Position numbers and translations under genes: made by a program | NCBI GenBank assembly: GCA_965153355.1 | Contig: OZ231126.1 | Coordinates: 44,330,001-44,394,000 of the forward strand | DNA from: Flaccisagitta enflata | Taxonomy: Eukaryota; Chaetognatha; Sagittoidea; Aphragmophora | Length of the DNA stretch: 64,000 nt | Reading direction: 5' to 3' | The notes under the pieces: generated by a model | The model's input: the letters and a program-made list of their open reading frames with translations, nothing else | Databases searched by the model: none | Told to the model about the DNA's origin: nothing | Part shown: positions 37,146 to 48,999 of the stretch, one piece after another | Layout: each line of letters begins with the position of its first letter | Numbering within the stretch: the first letter of the stretch is position 1

Positions 37146-37184
37146 ACAGACAAAAAGAAAAGAGAGAGAGGATAAAGAAGAAGA

Positions 37185-38970
37185 TTCGAATCTCATTTTT
37201 CAATTGTACAATTACAGACGTCCTTGCGAAATGGTAGAAATGGTAGATTCACCAGCGCCCCCGCGAAAAGTTAATCGGGCAGAAAAGGAGGAGAAAAAAA
37301 TTATCCGTCAGACAGATGGACCGTGAATGCTATAAAATCTCTGAGGACTTAAAAAAAAGAGGATGAAAAAAAAAATCAGAATTATAATGTGCCGATATCT
37401 CTTGATGATCGCAACATTCATGTTCGATGCGTCAATGACATTTCACTTTCATACCACCTTACCGCCTTACGTTACAGTTATATCTATAATAATTCATAAT
37501 CTATCAACTCTTTTTGATTAAAATGATAAGTGACATCTTTGTGGTAGATCTACCGATAGCTTTATACCAATAAAGGCGGCTCTCGCCGTAGGAAAAAAGT
37601 CGTAAGTGCGAGATTTTGGAATTTCTTGTGATTGTTTTTTTGTCTAGTTGTCAGATGGACAGACAGACCAACAGACCAATGGATGGACTAACAGACAAAG
37701 CCTCTCATAGCGTCCAGAGTTGAAATGAGAGAGAGACTGTGCTGCCAGGATGCACAATCATCACCTGGGACATTTCAAAGTTCATATAGACTTCAACTAC
37801 CTCGATTCCTTGTTTTTCGGAAAAATGCAAAAAATGCGAAAAAATATAAAAAGATTTAAAAAATCATAGCTCCAAAACTATCAATCGCACAGAATTCTGC
37901 TTGGCGTCATCTGAAAGAGGAGAATTAGCTCTTTCTTAGCTATTAATTTCATGCGTAGTCTCATTCTGCCCCCAAAATGCATCAACTTCCTCAAACGCCT
38001 CATAAAACAAAGGGAAATCCGTTTTTCTCTGCAGGACTCAAAAAGACCGAAGGGACTTCGTCTCTTCGACTTTTTTCCAAATAATCTCACTTAAGACGAT
38101 GGGAAGCCGATTTTTTAGATAGAAAGAATCAAAAGAGAATAACGGTGATTCAGATAATGACTTTGGAAGTTGAGGCTTGAGAAAAGAAAAAAAAACCAAT
38201 GGCATCATTTGAAGTTAAAGGATGTAGTAAACAAAGTCTAGAAGGCCAACATGCGCGTCGTATTGCATGTTTCCGCATATGATTATGAACTGACAGGTCG
38301 GCTAATTGGAGCACAAACTCTATCCACCATCAGGTTTCGTTGGTTTTCGATTCTGTCGTGTGCAGTTGGTTTTTGTTCACGCTTTACGCGAGGAATGAGA
38401 CGAGACAGGACAAGGTCAATTTTAGTAAGTTAGAAAAACGTATGTTGAATGGTCGGCGTAATAAATAAAAAGATACAAAGAGTTTTTGACATCTTTTGCG
38501 AATGCCGTTTTCAATGGTAACAATACCTATTTTAAGAAAAAATGATAAAGGCATACATTTCGTGTAAGTAAAGAAAAAAGAACAGGACGAAAGAAAAGGA
38601 AAATGTACGAAGGCGAGATGAAGATTGGAGAGGCCAAGAATGGTATAAGCCTAAAAGGGCAAAGAAAGTGGAAACGATTATTACGGCGATCAACGAGGGC
38701 AAAAATCTGCGCCGAATCTAAGACGAACAAGAAGAAGAAGAAAATGTGAAAAAGTGTTAAAAACTTGGTTGACTGAGTTTAGGTGAGATGGAGGGGCGTT
38801 AAATGGCTCCCGCACCAACAAATGATGCCTTGGCTCCTCCATTTCTCCGTGCATATATATCGTTTGATCTCACTCCTTATTTGCTGTCTGTTTATGACAG
38901 CTCTTACTTGGGTTTGTCTGTCCATCCGTGTGTCTGACTTTGTCTTCCTCTATTGCCAGCGCTATCTTTA
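37185..38970. other. Mostly featureless; one family A relic
   Basis: A fragment with ACAGACCAACAGACCAATGG and AAAGCCTCTCATAG (about 37655-37710) is a family A remnant. Another head-like AAGGCCAACATGCGCG is at 38243. No supported exon. Confidence 0.4.
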
Positions 38971-38971
38971 G

Positions 38972-39064
38972 ATCCGCAGTAGCGACACTATGATATGCTT
39001 TGTCCGTCTGTTGGTTCGTTGGTCCGTTGGTTAATTGGTCCGTTGGTCCATCGGTCAGGTACGT
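38972..39064 (-). mobile_element. Family A 3' half, minus orientation
   Basis: CGCAGTAGCGACACTATGAT then GCTTTGTCCGTCTGTTGG and CCGTTGG repeats. No head. Confidence 0.5.
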
Positions 39065-39073
39065 CTGAATTTG

Positions 39074-39115
39074 CTCTCTCTCTCTCTCTCTCTCTCGCTC
39101 TCGCTCTCGCTCTCG

Positions 39116-39152
<37 letters not shown>
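39074..39152. repeat. (CT)n with central (CGCTCT)5
   Basis: CT units flanking five CGCTCT hexamers (39097-39125). Confidence 0.9.
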
Positions 39153-39156
<4 letters not shown>

Positions 39157-39349
39157 CATATGTCAAACTTCCATCCCACTCGGATTATGACGATTATCTT
39201 GGAGTCGTGATCTATGCCAGAAAACAAATTGTAGAAAAAAAAGTATGATAGAGAAGGGTCATATAAAACACGTCAAAATGGAGGTGTCAGTCCGTCAGGG
39301 TTGAAGAGGACAGTTTGTCAGGTATGGGGGTGATAACTTGTTGGGAGGA

Positions 39350-39645
39350 ATGGCAAAGGCAAAGGTGGTGGAAAATGAGTATGTGAAGAAGGAAAAAGAG
39401 GACAGACGGTCAGGTATGGTGGTAATAAGGCAAACGTGGAGGAATTGCCAAGGGAAAGGCAAAGAGCAAAGGGGGAAGGCACAGGCAAAGGGAAAGGGGA
39501 AGGCAAAGGGGAAGGCGAAAGGAAAGGGGAAGGTAAAAGGAAAGGCAGAGGCAAGGCAAAAGGAAAGGCAAAGGGAAAAGGAAAGGCAAAGGAAGAAGGA
39601 AAGGCAAAGGCAAAGGCGAAAGGAAAGGCACAGGCGGTGGAGTTA
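39350..39645. repeat. AAAGGC/AAAGGGG-type degenerate hexamer array
   Basis: Units such as GGAAAGGCAAAG over about 200 bp (mainly 39450-39640). Lys/Gly-rich open frames here are repeat translations. Confidence 0.8.
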
Positions 39646-40044
39646 GTGAAGAATGAAAGAGACAAGACGAAGGATTAAGACAAAGTGGAGATGAACCAAA
39701 CAAAACAAATAACACACCGTTCAAAACAAAAAGACGGACAAAATGTGGACGGTGATAAAAAGGGGTAATTGCCGTTGCATTAATCAACGAAGGCGCTTTT
39801 TGCGTATTTTGCATCGAGGCGTAGATACATTTTTCTGGAGCAAATCTATTATCCAAATAAATGACCAGACATCTTACGCTTGGCTTTCTCTCAACCTCCG
39901 AATTCTGCTGCGTGCGCAGCCTTTTTCTCGATTTTCAGTAAGAGACTGTCTATCCGTTCATCCGTTGATCTGTCAATCGGTGCGTAAAACTTCATGAAAC
40001 CTCACATCAGCTTCAGATGGATGCAGACGTGTTTTGTTTACAGG

Positions 40045-40793
40045 GTGTTCAATCTCAAAGTGGGAAAAGTAAAAAGCTTACAATTCTAAGCGCAACCAGT
40101 CAGTGATTTCAAACCATTTTTCTCTTGTAGTAATATATATGACGTTTTTTATGTACAAATTTTATTGGTCTACCTTAAACGGTTAGTCCACAACATCAAT
40201 TTGAAGTAAAACAAGTGTTTACAGTTGAGGCTCAAAAACGCATATTTTTATCAACGCTGTTTTTCAATATTTTGCCTTTAATTCTCAAACGGCTTGATAA
40301 CAGGTGCCAGATTGGTCTCAGATGTAAGCATTTTCAAATTATACTTCATTTGAGACCAATCTGGCATTTTTAGCTCAAACCGTTTAGAAATTAGAGCAGT
40401 ATTAAGAAAAACTATCATGATTAAAATGAGGGTTTTTCAGCTCAAACTTTACATACTTGTTTTACTTAAAATTGATGTTGTGGACAAACTATTAAGGCTA
40501 GACCAATGAAATTTTTATACAAACAAGGCCGGATACACGGCCAATACCAGTTGCGGACGGGTGGGCAGGGGCGGAAATGCGTGTTTTCACACTTTTCGAC
40601 TCGTGTTCACGGACAGACCGACGGACGGACTGACCGACCGACGGACGGACGGACAAAGGCTCTTATAGAGTTGCGTGTCCGCAACTAAAAACGTCAAACA
40701 TAATACTACAAGAGAAAAATAATATGAAATCACTGACTGGTTGCGTTTAGGATTGTAAGCTTTTTACTTTTCCCACTTTGAGATTGAACACGG
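40045..40793. mobile_element. Palindromic element split by a family A insertion
   Basis: GTGTTCAATCTCAAAGTGGG with AAAAGTAAAAAGCTTACAAT at the left returns inverted at the right end (about 40752-40793). The palindrome centre is near 40345 (GCCAGATTGGTCTCA / TGAGACCAATCTGGC). Removing 40522-40691 restores continuous arm pairing (GACGTTTTTTATGTAC against its right-arm match). Confidence 0.8.
40522..40691 (+). mobile_element. Family A element (T-type arms) inserted in the palindrome
   Basis: AACAAGGCCGGATACACGG to ACTAAAAA. AGTTGCGGAC (40549-40558) complements GTCCGCAACT (40677-40686). The insertion point is the A/T-rich ATAAAAAACG part of the host arm, which fixes the element ends to within a few A's. 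Confidence 0.9.
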
Positions 40794-40852
40794 GGTATCT
40801 CTTGAGCTCTTCTGCCCCCACTTTTCCGTTACCTCCTACTCCCTATTTGTCT

Positions 40853-40946
40853 TCTTCTTCTGCTTCTTCTGCTTCTTCTTCTTCTTCTTCTTCTTCTTCT
40901 TCTTCTTCTTCTTCTTCTTCTTCTTCTTCTTCTTCTTCTTCTTCTT
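40853..40946. repeat. (TTC)n microsatellite
   Basis: About 30 CTT units, the first with GCTTCT variants. Confidence 0.9.
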
Positions 40947-41429
40947 CCCCCTCCCTTCCAGTCGCAAAGGGTTGGCCGCCAAATTTGTTGAAGCATAAGA
41001 TTTGAATTTCAACCGGGTTTTGCTTCAAAGGTATTCTTCTATTCCTCCTTAAGGTTAAACTTAGACTGTGCACAGAGTCAATCGGTTCGACCTTGTACCC
41101 CATTATTCGTCCATTCGTCCCTTCAGACTCACGCTTTCGCTTTGCTAAGCACATGGCTTTGCAACCTTCCTTCCCGCTTTCTTTACTTCCTCTACCCCCG
41201 TCGTGTAAGGACGGCCGATACCCGGACAGGGAAAAAAGTTGTACATACTCATAATACGCATTGATCCGTGCAATGTATTCTTGGTGACGTATTAGCAATA
41301 GCGCGAGACACAGTTTTTTTTGCCTCTTCGTCTATATGAGGTCGTGTCCTTCCATACGTCTGTCCCGGTTTCTTACATGTAATCATTTGTGCAGGCCTAT
41401 AGTGCGTTTAAGCGAATCTCACCACCAGG

Positions 41430-41625
41430 ATGACGAGACCGGATTGTAAGGTAGCCTCATGCCAGTGTAGCGAGTGGGCAGGTGTGGGCATTGCTGCTTC
41501 GAATCACAAAAAATATTAGGGGATGGACAATCACGCCAAAAATGCCTTAGTGTCGACGGAGGGACGGACGGTGGGACGGACGGAATGACATTGCGATTAC
41601 GCACACCAACTACTTAAAGAGGCAC
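41430..41625 (+). mobile_element. Decayed family A-like copy
   Basis: GTAGCGAGTGGGCAGGTGTGG, GGACGGACGGTGGGACGGACGG and ATTGCGATTACGCACACC stand in the usual order. Head and tail are eroded. Confidence 0.4.
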
Positions 41626-41754
41626 ATCGCGTCCTCAAGCGAGGAAATTGTGAACTCGGGGAACCGATTCAAAACAAAAGTCAAAACAAAATCAACCGAG
41701 CGGTGAAGAGCAGCAAGGAGAGAAACAAATACACAAGGATGGAAACAAAAGTAA

Positions 41755-41863
<109 letters not shown>

Positions 41864-42100
41864 AATCGGGTTGTCATAAAAGAAAGGAAAGGAAACACAC
41901 GTCAAAAACTGCCTTTAAAAATGGCGTCAAAAATGGTTTTCGAGATGATGGTGGCGTAATTTTGAGTTTAAACCTGCCAAAGACCGAAACTCGACTTGGG
42001 CCAAAAGCACTTTGCCCTCCAAAATTCAAAACTTCCAAAAATTCTTCTCGCTGACTTTCTTTTTCTCCGGTGGAAGAAAGAATTCCGCCACATTTTAACT

Positions 42101-42285
<185 letters not shown>

Positions 42286-42565
42286 GAGAATAGACCTTTG
42301 GTTTGGCCCCGCCCTCACCGAATGCCCTTGAAATGCCCTCAAAGGCCTGGGGCGGGAATTTTAAATGGAAATTGGAAAAAAAGGAGAGGAGGAAAAAAAA
42401 GAAAAGAGAAAGTAAAAGGAAAAGAATAGAGAAAGAAAAGCTTAAAAAAAACTTGTGAGAATGAAAACGAAGAAAAATGGAAATTGGAAAAGATGGCTTC
42501 TGCCTCTTGTCCAGAAACAGAAAACCCACCGTAGCTCATGACCCCGTCCACGACCTTTTTTCAAA

Positions 42566-42722
<157 letters not shown>

Positions 42723-42848
42723 ACAAAAGGAAAAACAACCTTCTTCCAATTTTTATGGGCTCTCCTTTATTTGGCCTCCGCTCTTCTTTTTTTTTTGTCC
42801 ATTGACGAGCTACTTTTTCCCTTTTCTAAAAATACACACAAACATTTA

Positions 42849-42919
42849 CTCTCTCCTCTCTCTCTCTCTCTTTCTCTTTCTCTTTCTCTTTCTCTTTCTC
42901 TTTCTCTCTCTCTCTCTCC
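42849..42919. repeat. (CT)n with central (CTCTTT)n
   Basis: Seven CTTTCT-type hexamers between CT runs. Confidence 0.9.
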
Positions 42920-43314
42920 GCCTGAGAGACGAAAAATTGTTGATGCTGTTTTGGAATAGTGAATGGAATCGTGGGTAAATGGTGCAGTCGGATAAAAAAA
43001 AAAGTTATCTTTTGCGTGATTAAACATAAACATTTGGGTCGTTCTTCTTCAACGGACGGTAAAATCCGCCTCTCATCCTACGACAGGCATTTTTTCTGTC
43101 TTTTGTCTAAATTTTTCTTAGCTTGCTGCTGCTTGATGATCCTTGCTGCTAGATCTAAGCCAATAAGCATGTGGAAAGTTTATTCGAGTGCGAATATTCA
43201 TATAATAATCGATTTCATTGTTCAATTTTTGTTCTGCGTGATCTTCACTTTTCCTCCCCTTTCTCCGTTTTCCTCCTATTTCTCCATCTTTTAATTTTTC
43301 CCTTTTTCTTTTTC

Positions 43315-43475
43315 TTTCTTTTTTTTTCTTCTTCTCCTTTTTCTTTTTCCTTTTCTTCTTCTTCTTCTTCTTCTTCTTCTTCCTCTTCCTCTTCTTCTTC
43401 TTCTTCTTCTTCTTCTTCTTCTTCTTCTTCTTCTTCGTCGTCTTCTTCTTCATCTTCTTCTTCATCTTCTCCTCC
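43315..43475. repeat. (TTC)n-rich pyrimidine tract
   Basis: CTT units with TCC, GTC and ATC interruptions. Poly-Ser/Phe/Lys frames are repeat translations. Confidence 0.9.
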
Positions 43476-44045
43476 TTGGCCGCAGAATCGAAAGCCACCA
43501 TTTTTACATCCATCGTTTCAAAACTAGTTATTGGAAATCGAAGTCGAGGTTCCACCATTTCTTTCCTTCCTAGTTCCATTCTTTCTCAACGATTCTTACA
43601 TTTGAATTATTCTCTTTCCTCCAATTCTTCCAGTTTTAATCTCATTTTTTCCCTTTTCCTAAAATTGTGTTTTTTTTTTGTTTCATACCAAAACTTGAAA
43701 AACATCTCAAATTCAAAGCAACATTGAGGCGGTTGAGCCCGTTTCAATTCCAGATTGCTTGTGAATTGCAATTCACTTCAGGGAAGAGAGCTGAGACCTG
43801 ATAGTGCCATTCTAGCGTTCAGCCAAGTTCAATTTTACGCACGTAAGCAAAATACCAAAGGCTCAAAAAAAAGGACCAATAGCCAAGGCTAAATCAAACG
43901 TTCATGTAGATTACAATGAGTAGTATTTAACGACAACAGTACAGCGCTTATACAATCCAATCTAATACAACCCAACGAGACAAACAGTACACAACCGTGC
44001 AAAACACGACCAAAAATCTTGAAAGAGTATGGGTCCGCGACTGGG

Positions 44046-45475
44046 GTCAATCAGCGTTGTCAAACGGCGTTGTCAAACGGCGTTGTCAAACGGCGTTATC
44101 ATACGGCGTTATCATACGGCGTTGTCATACGGCGTTGTCATACGGCGTTGTAAAACAGCGTTGTATAACGGCGTCGTATAACGGCGTCGTAAGAGGGCGT
44201 CGTAAGAGGGCATCGTAAAACGGCGTCGTAAAACGGCGTCGTAAAACGGCGTCGTAAAATGGCGTTGAAAAACGGCGTTGTAAAACGGCGTTGTAAAACG
44301 GCGTTGCAAAACGGCGTTGCAAAACGGCGTTGCAAAACGGCGTTGCAAAACGGCGTTGCAAAACGGCGTTGCAAAACGGCGTTGCAAAACGGCGTTGCAA
44401 AACGGCGTTGCAAAACGGCGTTGTAAAACGGCGTTGTAAAACGGCGTTGTAAAACGGCGTTGTAAAACGGCGTTGTAAAACGGCGTTGTAAAACGGCGTT
44501 GTAAACCGGCGTTGTAAAACGGCGTTGTAAAACGGCGTTGTAAAACGGCGTTGTAAAACGGCGTTGTAAAACGGCGTTGTAAAACGGCGTTGTAAAACGG
44601 CGTTGTAAAACGGCGTTGTAAAACGGCGTTGTAAAACGGCGTTGTAAAACGGCGTTGTAAAACGGCGTTGTAAAACGGCGTTGTAAAACGGCGTTGTAAA
44701 ACGGCGTTATAAAACGGCGTTGTAAAACGGCGTTATAAAATGGCGTTATAAAACGGCGTTAAAAAAAGGCGTTGTAAAACGGCGTTATAAAACGGCGTTG
44801 TAAAACTGCCGTGTAACCACGGCGTTGTAAAACGGCGTTGTAAAACGGCGTTGTAAAACGGCGTTATAAAACGGCGTTGTAAAACGGCGTTATAAAATGG
44901 CGTTATAAAACGGCGTTAAAAAAAGGCGTTGTAAAACGGCGTTATAAAACGGCGTTGTAAAACGGCGTTGTAAAACGGCGTTGTAAAACGGCGTTGTAAA
45001 ACGGCGTTGTAAAACGGCGTTGTAAAACGGCGTTGTAAAACGGCGTTGTAAAACGGCGTTGTAAAACGGCGTTGTAAAACGGCGTTGTAAAACGGCGTTG
45101 TAAAACGGCGTTGTAAAACGGCGTTGTAAAACGGCGTTGTAAAACGGCGTTGTAAAACGGCGTTGTAAAACGGCGTTATAAAACGGCGTTGTAAAACGGC
45201 GTTATAAAATGGCGTTATAAAACGGCGTTAAAAAAAGGCGTTGTAAAACGGCGTTATAAAACGGCGTTGTAAAACGGCGTTGTAAAGCGGCGTTTAAAAC
45301 GGTGTTGTAAAACGGTGTTGTAAAACGGTGTTGTAAAACAGTGTTGTAAAACGGCGTTTAAAACGGCGTTTAAAACGGCGTTGTAAAACGGCGTTGTAAA
45401 ACGGCGTTGTAAAACGGCGTTGTAAAACGGCGTTGCCAAACGCCGTTGTCAAACGACATTGTCAAACGGCAGTGT
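44046..45475. repeat. 13-bp minisatellite array, about 108 units
   Basis: Unit AAAACGGCGTTGT, with blocks of variants (GTTGTC at the left, GTCGTA, GTTGCA, then GTTGTA). A variant string ending GCGTTAAAAAAAGGCG recurs at 44758, 44915 and 45227. The last two are 312 bp apart, exactly 24 units, so multi-unit blocks were copied. Confidence 0.95.
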
Positions 45476-45488
45476 TGAATGGCATTGA

Positions 45489-46290
45489 CCAGTTAGCATG
45501 CTAAAATCTTTATAAATCAAATTCATATGTTGAGTCCTTCCATTTAGGGATTACATACCAAGTTTCAACAAAATCGGTTGAAAAATGCCAAAGTTATGCA
45601 CATTTTTTACTTTTAAGCTGGTACGCTAATTGGGTGGTAGGCTGGTTTGGCTGGTTAGCATGCTAAAATCTTTACAATTCAAATACATATGTTGAGTCCT
45701 TCCATTTAGAGACTACATACCAAGTTTCAACCAAATCGGTTGAAAAATGGCAAAGTTATGCACATTTTTCACTTTTAGGCTGGTAGGCTAGTTGGGTGGT
45801 AGGCTGGTTTGGCCGGTTAGCATGCTAAAATCTTTACAATTCAAATACATATGTTGTGTCCTTCCATTTAGTGACTACATACAAAGTTTCAAACCAATCA
45901 TGAAAAATGCAGGTTATGCACGTTGTTAACTTTTGGCTGGTAGGCTAGTTGGTGGTAGGCTGGTTTGGCCGGTTAGCATGCTAAAACCTTTACAATTCAA
46001 ATACATATGTTGAGTTCTTTCATTTTGAGACTACATACCAAGTTTCAACTGAATTGGTTGAAAAATGACGAAGTTATGCACGTTTTTCACTTTTAGGCTG
46101 GTAGGCTGGTTGGGTGGTAGGCCAGTTTGGCCGGTTAACATGCTAAAATCTGTACAAATCAAATACATATGTTGAGTCCTTCCATTTAGAGACTACATAC
46201 CAAGTTTCGACCAAATCGGTTGAAAAATACCAAAGTTATGCACGTTTTTCACTTTTAGGCTGGTAGGCTGGTTGGGCCGGTTGGGTGGGT
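45489..46290. repeat. 162-bp satellite, five tandem copies
   Basis: GGTTAGCATGCTAAAATC starts at about 45489, 45651, 45813, 45969 and 46131. Copies are roughly 85-95% alike and share CATATGTTGAGTCCTTCC, CAAGTTTCAACCAAATCGG and GGCTGGTAGGCTGG. Confidence 0.9.
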
Positions 46291-46499
46291 CGGATCATAA
46301 CATACGCATAGGATGTAAAGCGGCTTACCCTAGTACAACTTCCCTCCAAATATGAAGCAAATCGGTCAAGGCGTTCAAAAGTTAGCCCATTTTTAAAAGT
46401 GTGGACGACGACAACAACGACGACGACAACGACGACACCCACCCGCCTCGAATTATAGTCCGCGTCGGAATGGTATTCCGTCGCGGACAAAAAAGGATT

Positions 46500-47150
46500 T
46501 ATCCACACAACGGCGACAACAACGACAACAATATCCACGCAATGCAATAATAAATCTGTCGCCAGAGACTCCAAAAAGTGTACATCTTTTAACCTTCTCT
46601 TGCACCGAGTTTAAGATCGAATTTCTCGGACAATTTTTCCTTCCTTTCCACTTGATCTATTTTTCGCCTCTCTTGCTCTATTTTGAGATTTTGCTGTTCT
46701 GTCAACAATATCTTGAGAAAAAAAAATCCGAGAAAATTATAATATAAGGCAGTCAAGACCTGTGGCTTTGAGCTTCCAGTTGTGTAGTTCCTACACTACA
46801 TTCCTGTTCTAAGTTTTAACAGTGAGACACCACCATGTGAATTGTGAAGTAAGAGAAACAAGACTGATTGACAAATCCATGACTTCGTCTACGGAACCAC
46901 TACATGGGTAACCGGAAAAACAAGCCATTTTACCATTTCACCCCCGATCTACAATTTGGGAGTATGTGATCACATTTTGAAAATTTTCGGTCGGGGATAA
47001 AAAAAAGAAGGAAAAAAGAAAAAAATGGAATCTTTGGAATCACCTTTGACCTCTCAAACTCTGGATGACATTTAACTTCTTTGGGTAACTTTTTGGCCGG
47101 TTTGCGAGTTCTCCACCACATTTTTGACCCCGCCCCTACGTCGATGTAAG
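46500..47150. other. No recognisable feature
   Basis: Unique-looking sequence between the satellite block and the next microsatellite. No exon supported. Confidence 0.5.
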
Positions 47151-47151
47151 G

Positions 47152-47373
<222 letters not shown>

Positions 47374-47794
47374 CAAAAGGATTATCTCCATTTTCTTCTT
47401 CTTCTTTGGATGACCTCTTTTGTTGTTGTTTTGATTCGAGGATTTTTTTCCCTCTTCCATTTCTTTGACCTTCATTTTCGCAGTCTGCGTCAAAACAAGA
47501 ACCACCTCAATCTCGTTTGGCCCCTCCCAGAGGCATCTCTTTGTCACAACCACGACTACCTTCATTTGATCCCCTCCTCGGGGTCCGGTGAGCCACAAAC
47601 ACTAGTCACAGACTAGGTATAAACACTAGTTTTTTTTCATCTCAGGGACAAGCTTATAATCAGAGCAGTGAGCCAGTGACAATACAGCCTTTTACCCATT
47701 TAAATTATCTCAATAAAGGGGAATTCTTTACCGTTTTCAGATAATTGCCCATTTCTTCGTCTTTACCATCTTATTTTTGGACTAAAAGTATATA

Positions 47795-47971
47795 CAGTTA
47801 AACCCCGCTATAACGGATCCAAGAGTAACGGAAATCCGCCTATAACGAATCTAAAAACTTGGTCCCTTCAAGTCAATTTCTTTTACTTTCTTTGTTGGCA
47901 ATAAGGGAAATCCGCCTATTGTGGATAAAATTTGGTGGTCCCTTGACATCTGTTATTGCGGGGTTTAACTG
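47795..47971. mobile_element. pogo-like MITE with TA flanks
   Basis: CAGTTAAACCCCGCTATAACG at the left and its near-complement TATTGCGGGGTTTAACTG at the right, with TA immediately outside both ends. TIR sequence and TA target match the pogo/Tigger style of the Tc1/mariner superfamily. 177 bp, no transposase. Confidence 0.85.
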
Positions 47972-47984
47972 TATATCGAGTTTA

Positions 47985-48108
47985 TTTTTAGGTGCGACAA
48001 AGCACCTCTATAACTGGCTGTGTCCGTCTGTCTGTCTGTTGGTCTGTCGGGTAACGCATTCCATTGACGAGCCACACGTCGCACCTTATGGGCCTACTTG
48101 GCCTTGTT
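47985..48108 (-). mobile_element. Family A element with replaced arms (AGGTGCGAC type)
   Basis: Minus strand: AACAAGGCC head at 48108, TAAAAA end at 47985, GACAGACAGACAGACGGACAC interior and TTATAGAGG before the 3' arm, as in the rest of the family. The arms on the plus strand are AGGTGCGAC (47990-47998) and GTCGCACCT (48078-48086), a perfect 9-bp pair. A third repeat GCACCT (48002-48007) forms the local hairpin. Confidence 0.8.
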
Positions 48109-48335
48109 TTATATACTTCTATGTTTTGACGTTTTCTTGGTCCTCCTGATCCAGAATTACTTTCTATTTCGTACTTATATCAACCTCCTCCTCCTCCCAC
48201 CATTCCTGCTCCTACCTCATCCTTCCTGTTCTTTTTGCTTTTTCCCTTTTTCCGCTACACCGAGTTTCGCTCCTTCCCGCGATCGGCGTCAACCTTTTGA
48301 CTTTTGTTGGTTGTTCTGCCCTTTTAGCGCAAATA

Positions 48336-48407
48336 CGCCATCTTCCTGCGGCCGGCCAAAGACGGCTCGAGACTCACCCTACGTGCGCGTACACGCAGCC
48401 GGTAAGC
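48336..48407 (+). promoter_or_regulatory. Possible first-exon edge
   Basis: CGCCATCTTCC (48336, YY1-like in complement) lies about 65 bp left of a consensus donor CAGCCG|GTAAGC (48402), in CpG-rich sequence. No protein can be supported. Confidence 0.25.
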
Positions 48408-48756
48408 CCAAGGACGTATGCAGAAAATGATGTATAAATATATAGTGAATTGTAAATAGTACCGTCTCTTTTATAACTAATCCAACATGATCAATACATA
48501 ACTAAGCAACAGAAATAAACAAGCATCATTGCATAGGCAATCCAAACAATACATCATGATCTTCTATGGGAACGGATCGCTCGCGTGCGCGCGCGGCTTG
48601 TTTTGAGGCTCATGGCAATTGCTTGTGTGCGCGCGTTCGCCCTTTTCCGTTCCGCGGGTGAAAATTGACAATTTGATGATGCGCGTGAATTGTCTGCTTT
48701 GGTACAATCTCAACCTCTTTCATGTCTATCTGTCGCTGTGTCTGTCCGTATTTTCT

Positions 48757-48897
48757 CCCCGTCTCCCCGTCTCCCCGTCTCTCCGTCTCTCCGTCTCTCC
48801 GTCTCTCCGTCTCTCTGTCTCTCTGTCTCTCTGTCTCTCTGTCTCTCTGTCTCTCTGTCTCTCTGTCTCTCTGTCTCTCTCTCTCTCTGTCTCTCTG

Positions 48898-48960
<63 letters not shown>
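48757..48960. repeat. (CCGTCTCT)n to (CTGTCTCT)n to (CT)n graded array
   Basis: Octamer CCGTCTCC/CCGTCTCT units (48757-48808) change to CTGTCTCT (48809-48910), then pure CT. Confidence 0.9.
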
Positions 48961-48964
<4 letters not shown>

Positions 48965-48999
48965 GTCCGGGATGTTGGCCACGGGAACGTCGTCTCCTC

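Larger units (their letters stand above)
44033..46498 (+). mobile_element. Large family A-like block holding two satellite arrays
   Basis: GTCCGCGAC (44033-44041) at the left is complementary to GTCGCGGAC (46480-46488) at the right. The right end reads CCTCGAATTATAG, then a hairpin GTCCGCGTCGGAAT-GGT-ATTCCGTCGCGGAC with one mismatch (46458-46488), then AAAAAA. The order CCTC..TTATAG, hairpin, A-run is the family A 3' end. Between lie a 13-bp array, a 162-bp array and an (ACG/AAC)n stretch. Treating it as one element is inference. Confidence 0.5.

Noticed and set aside
37881-38090. Basic 69-residue minus-strand frame (KKSKRRSPFGLFESCR)
   Set aside because: AT-rich non-coding sequence without splice sites or promoter; single-frame opening of this length is expected by chance.
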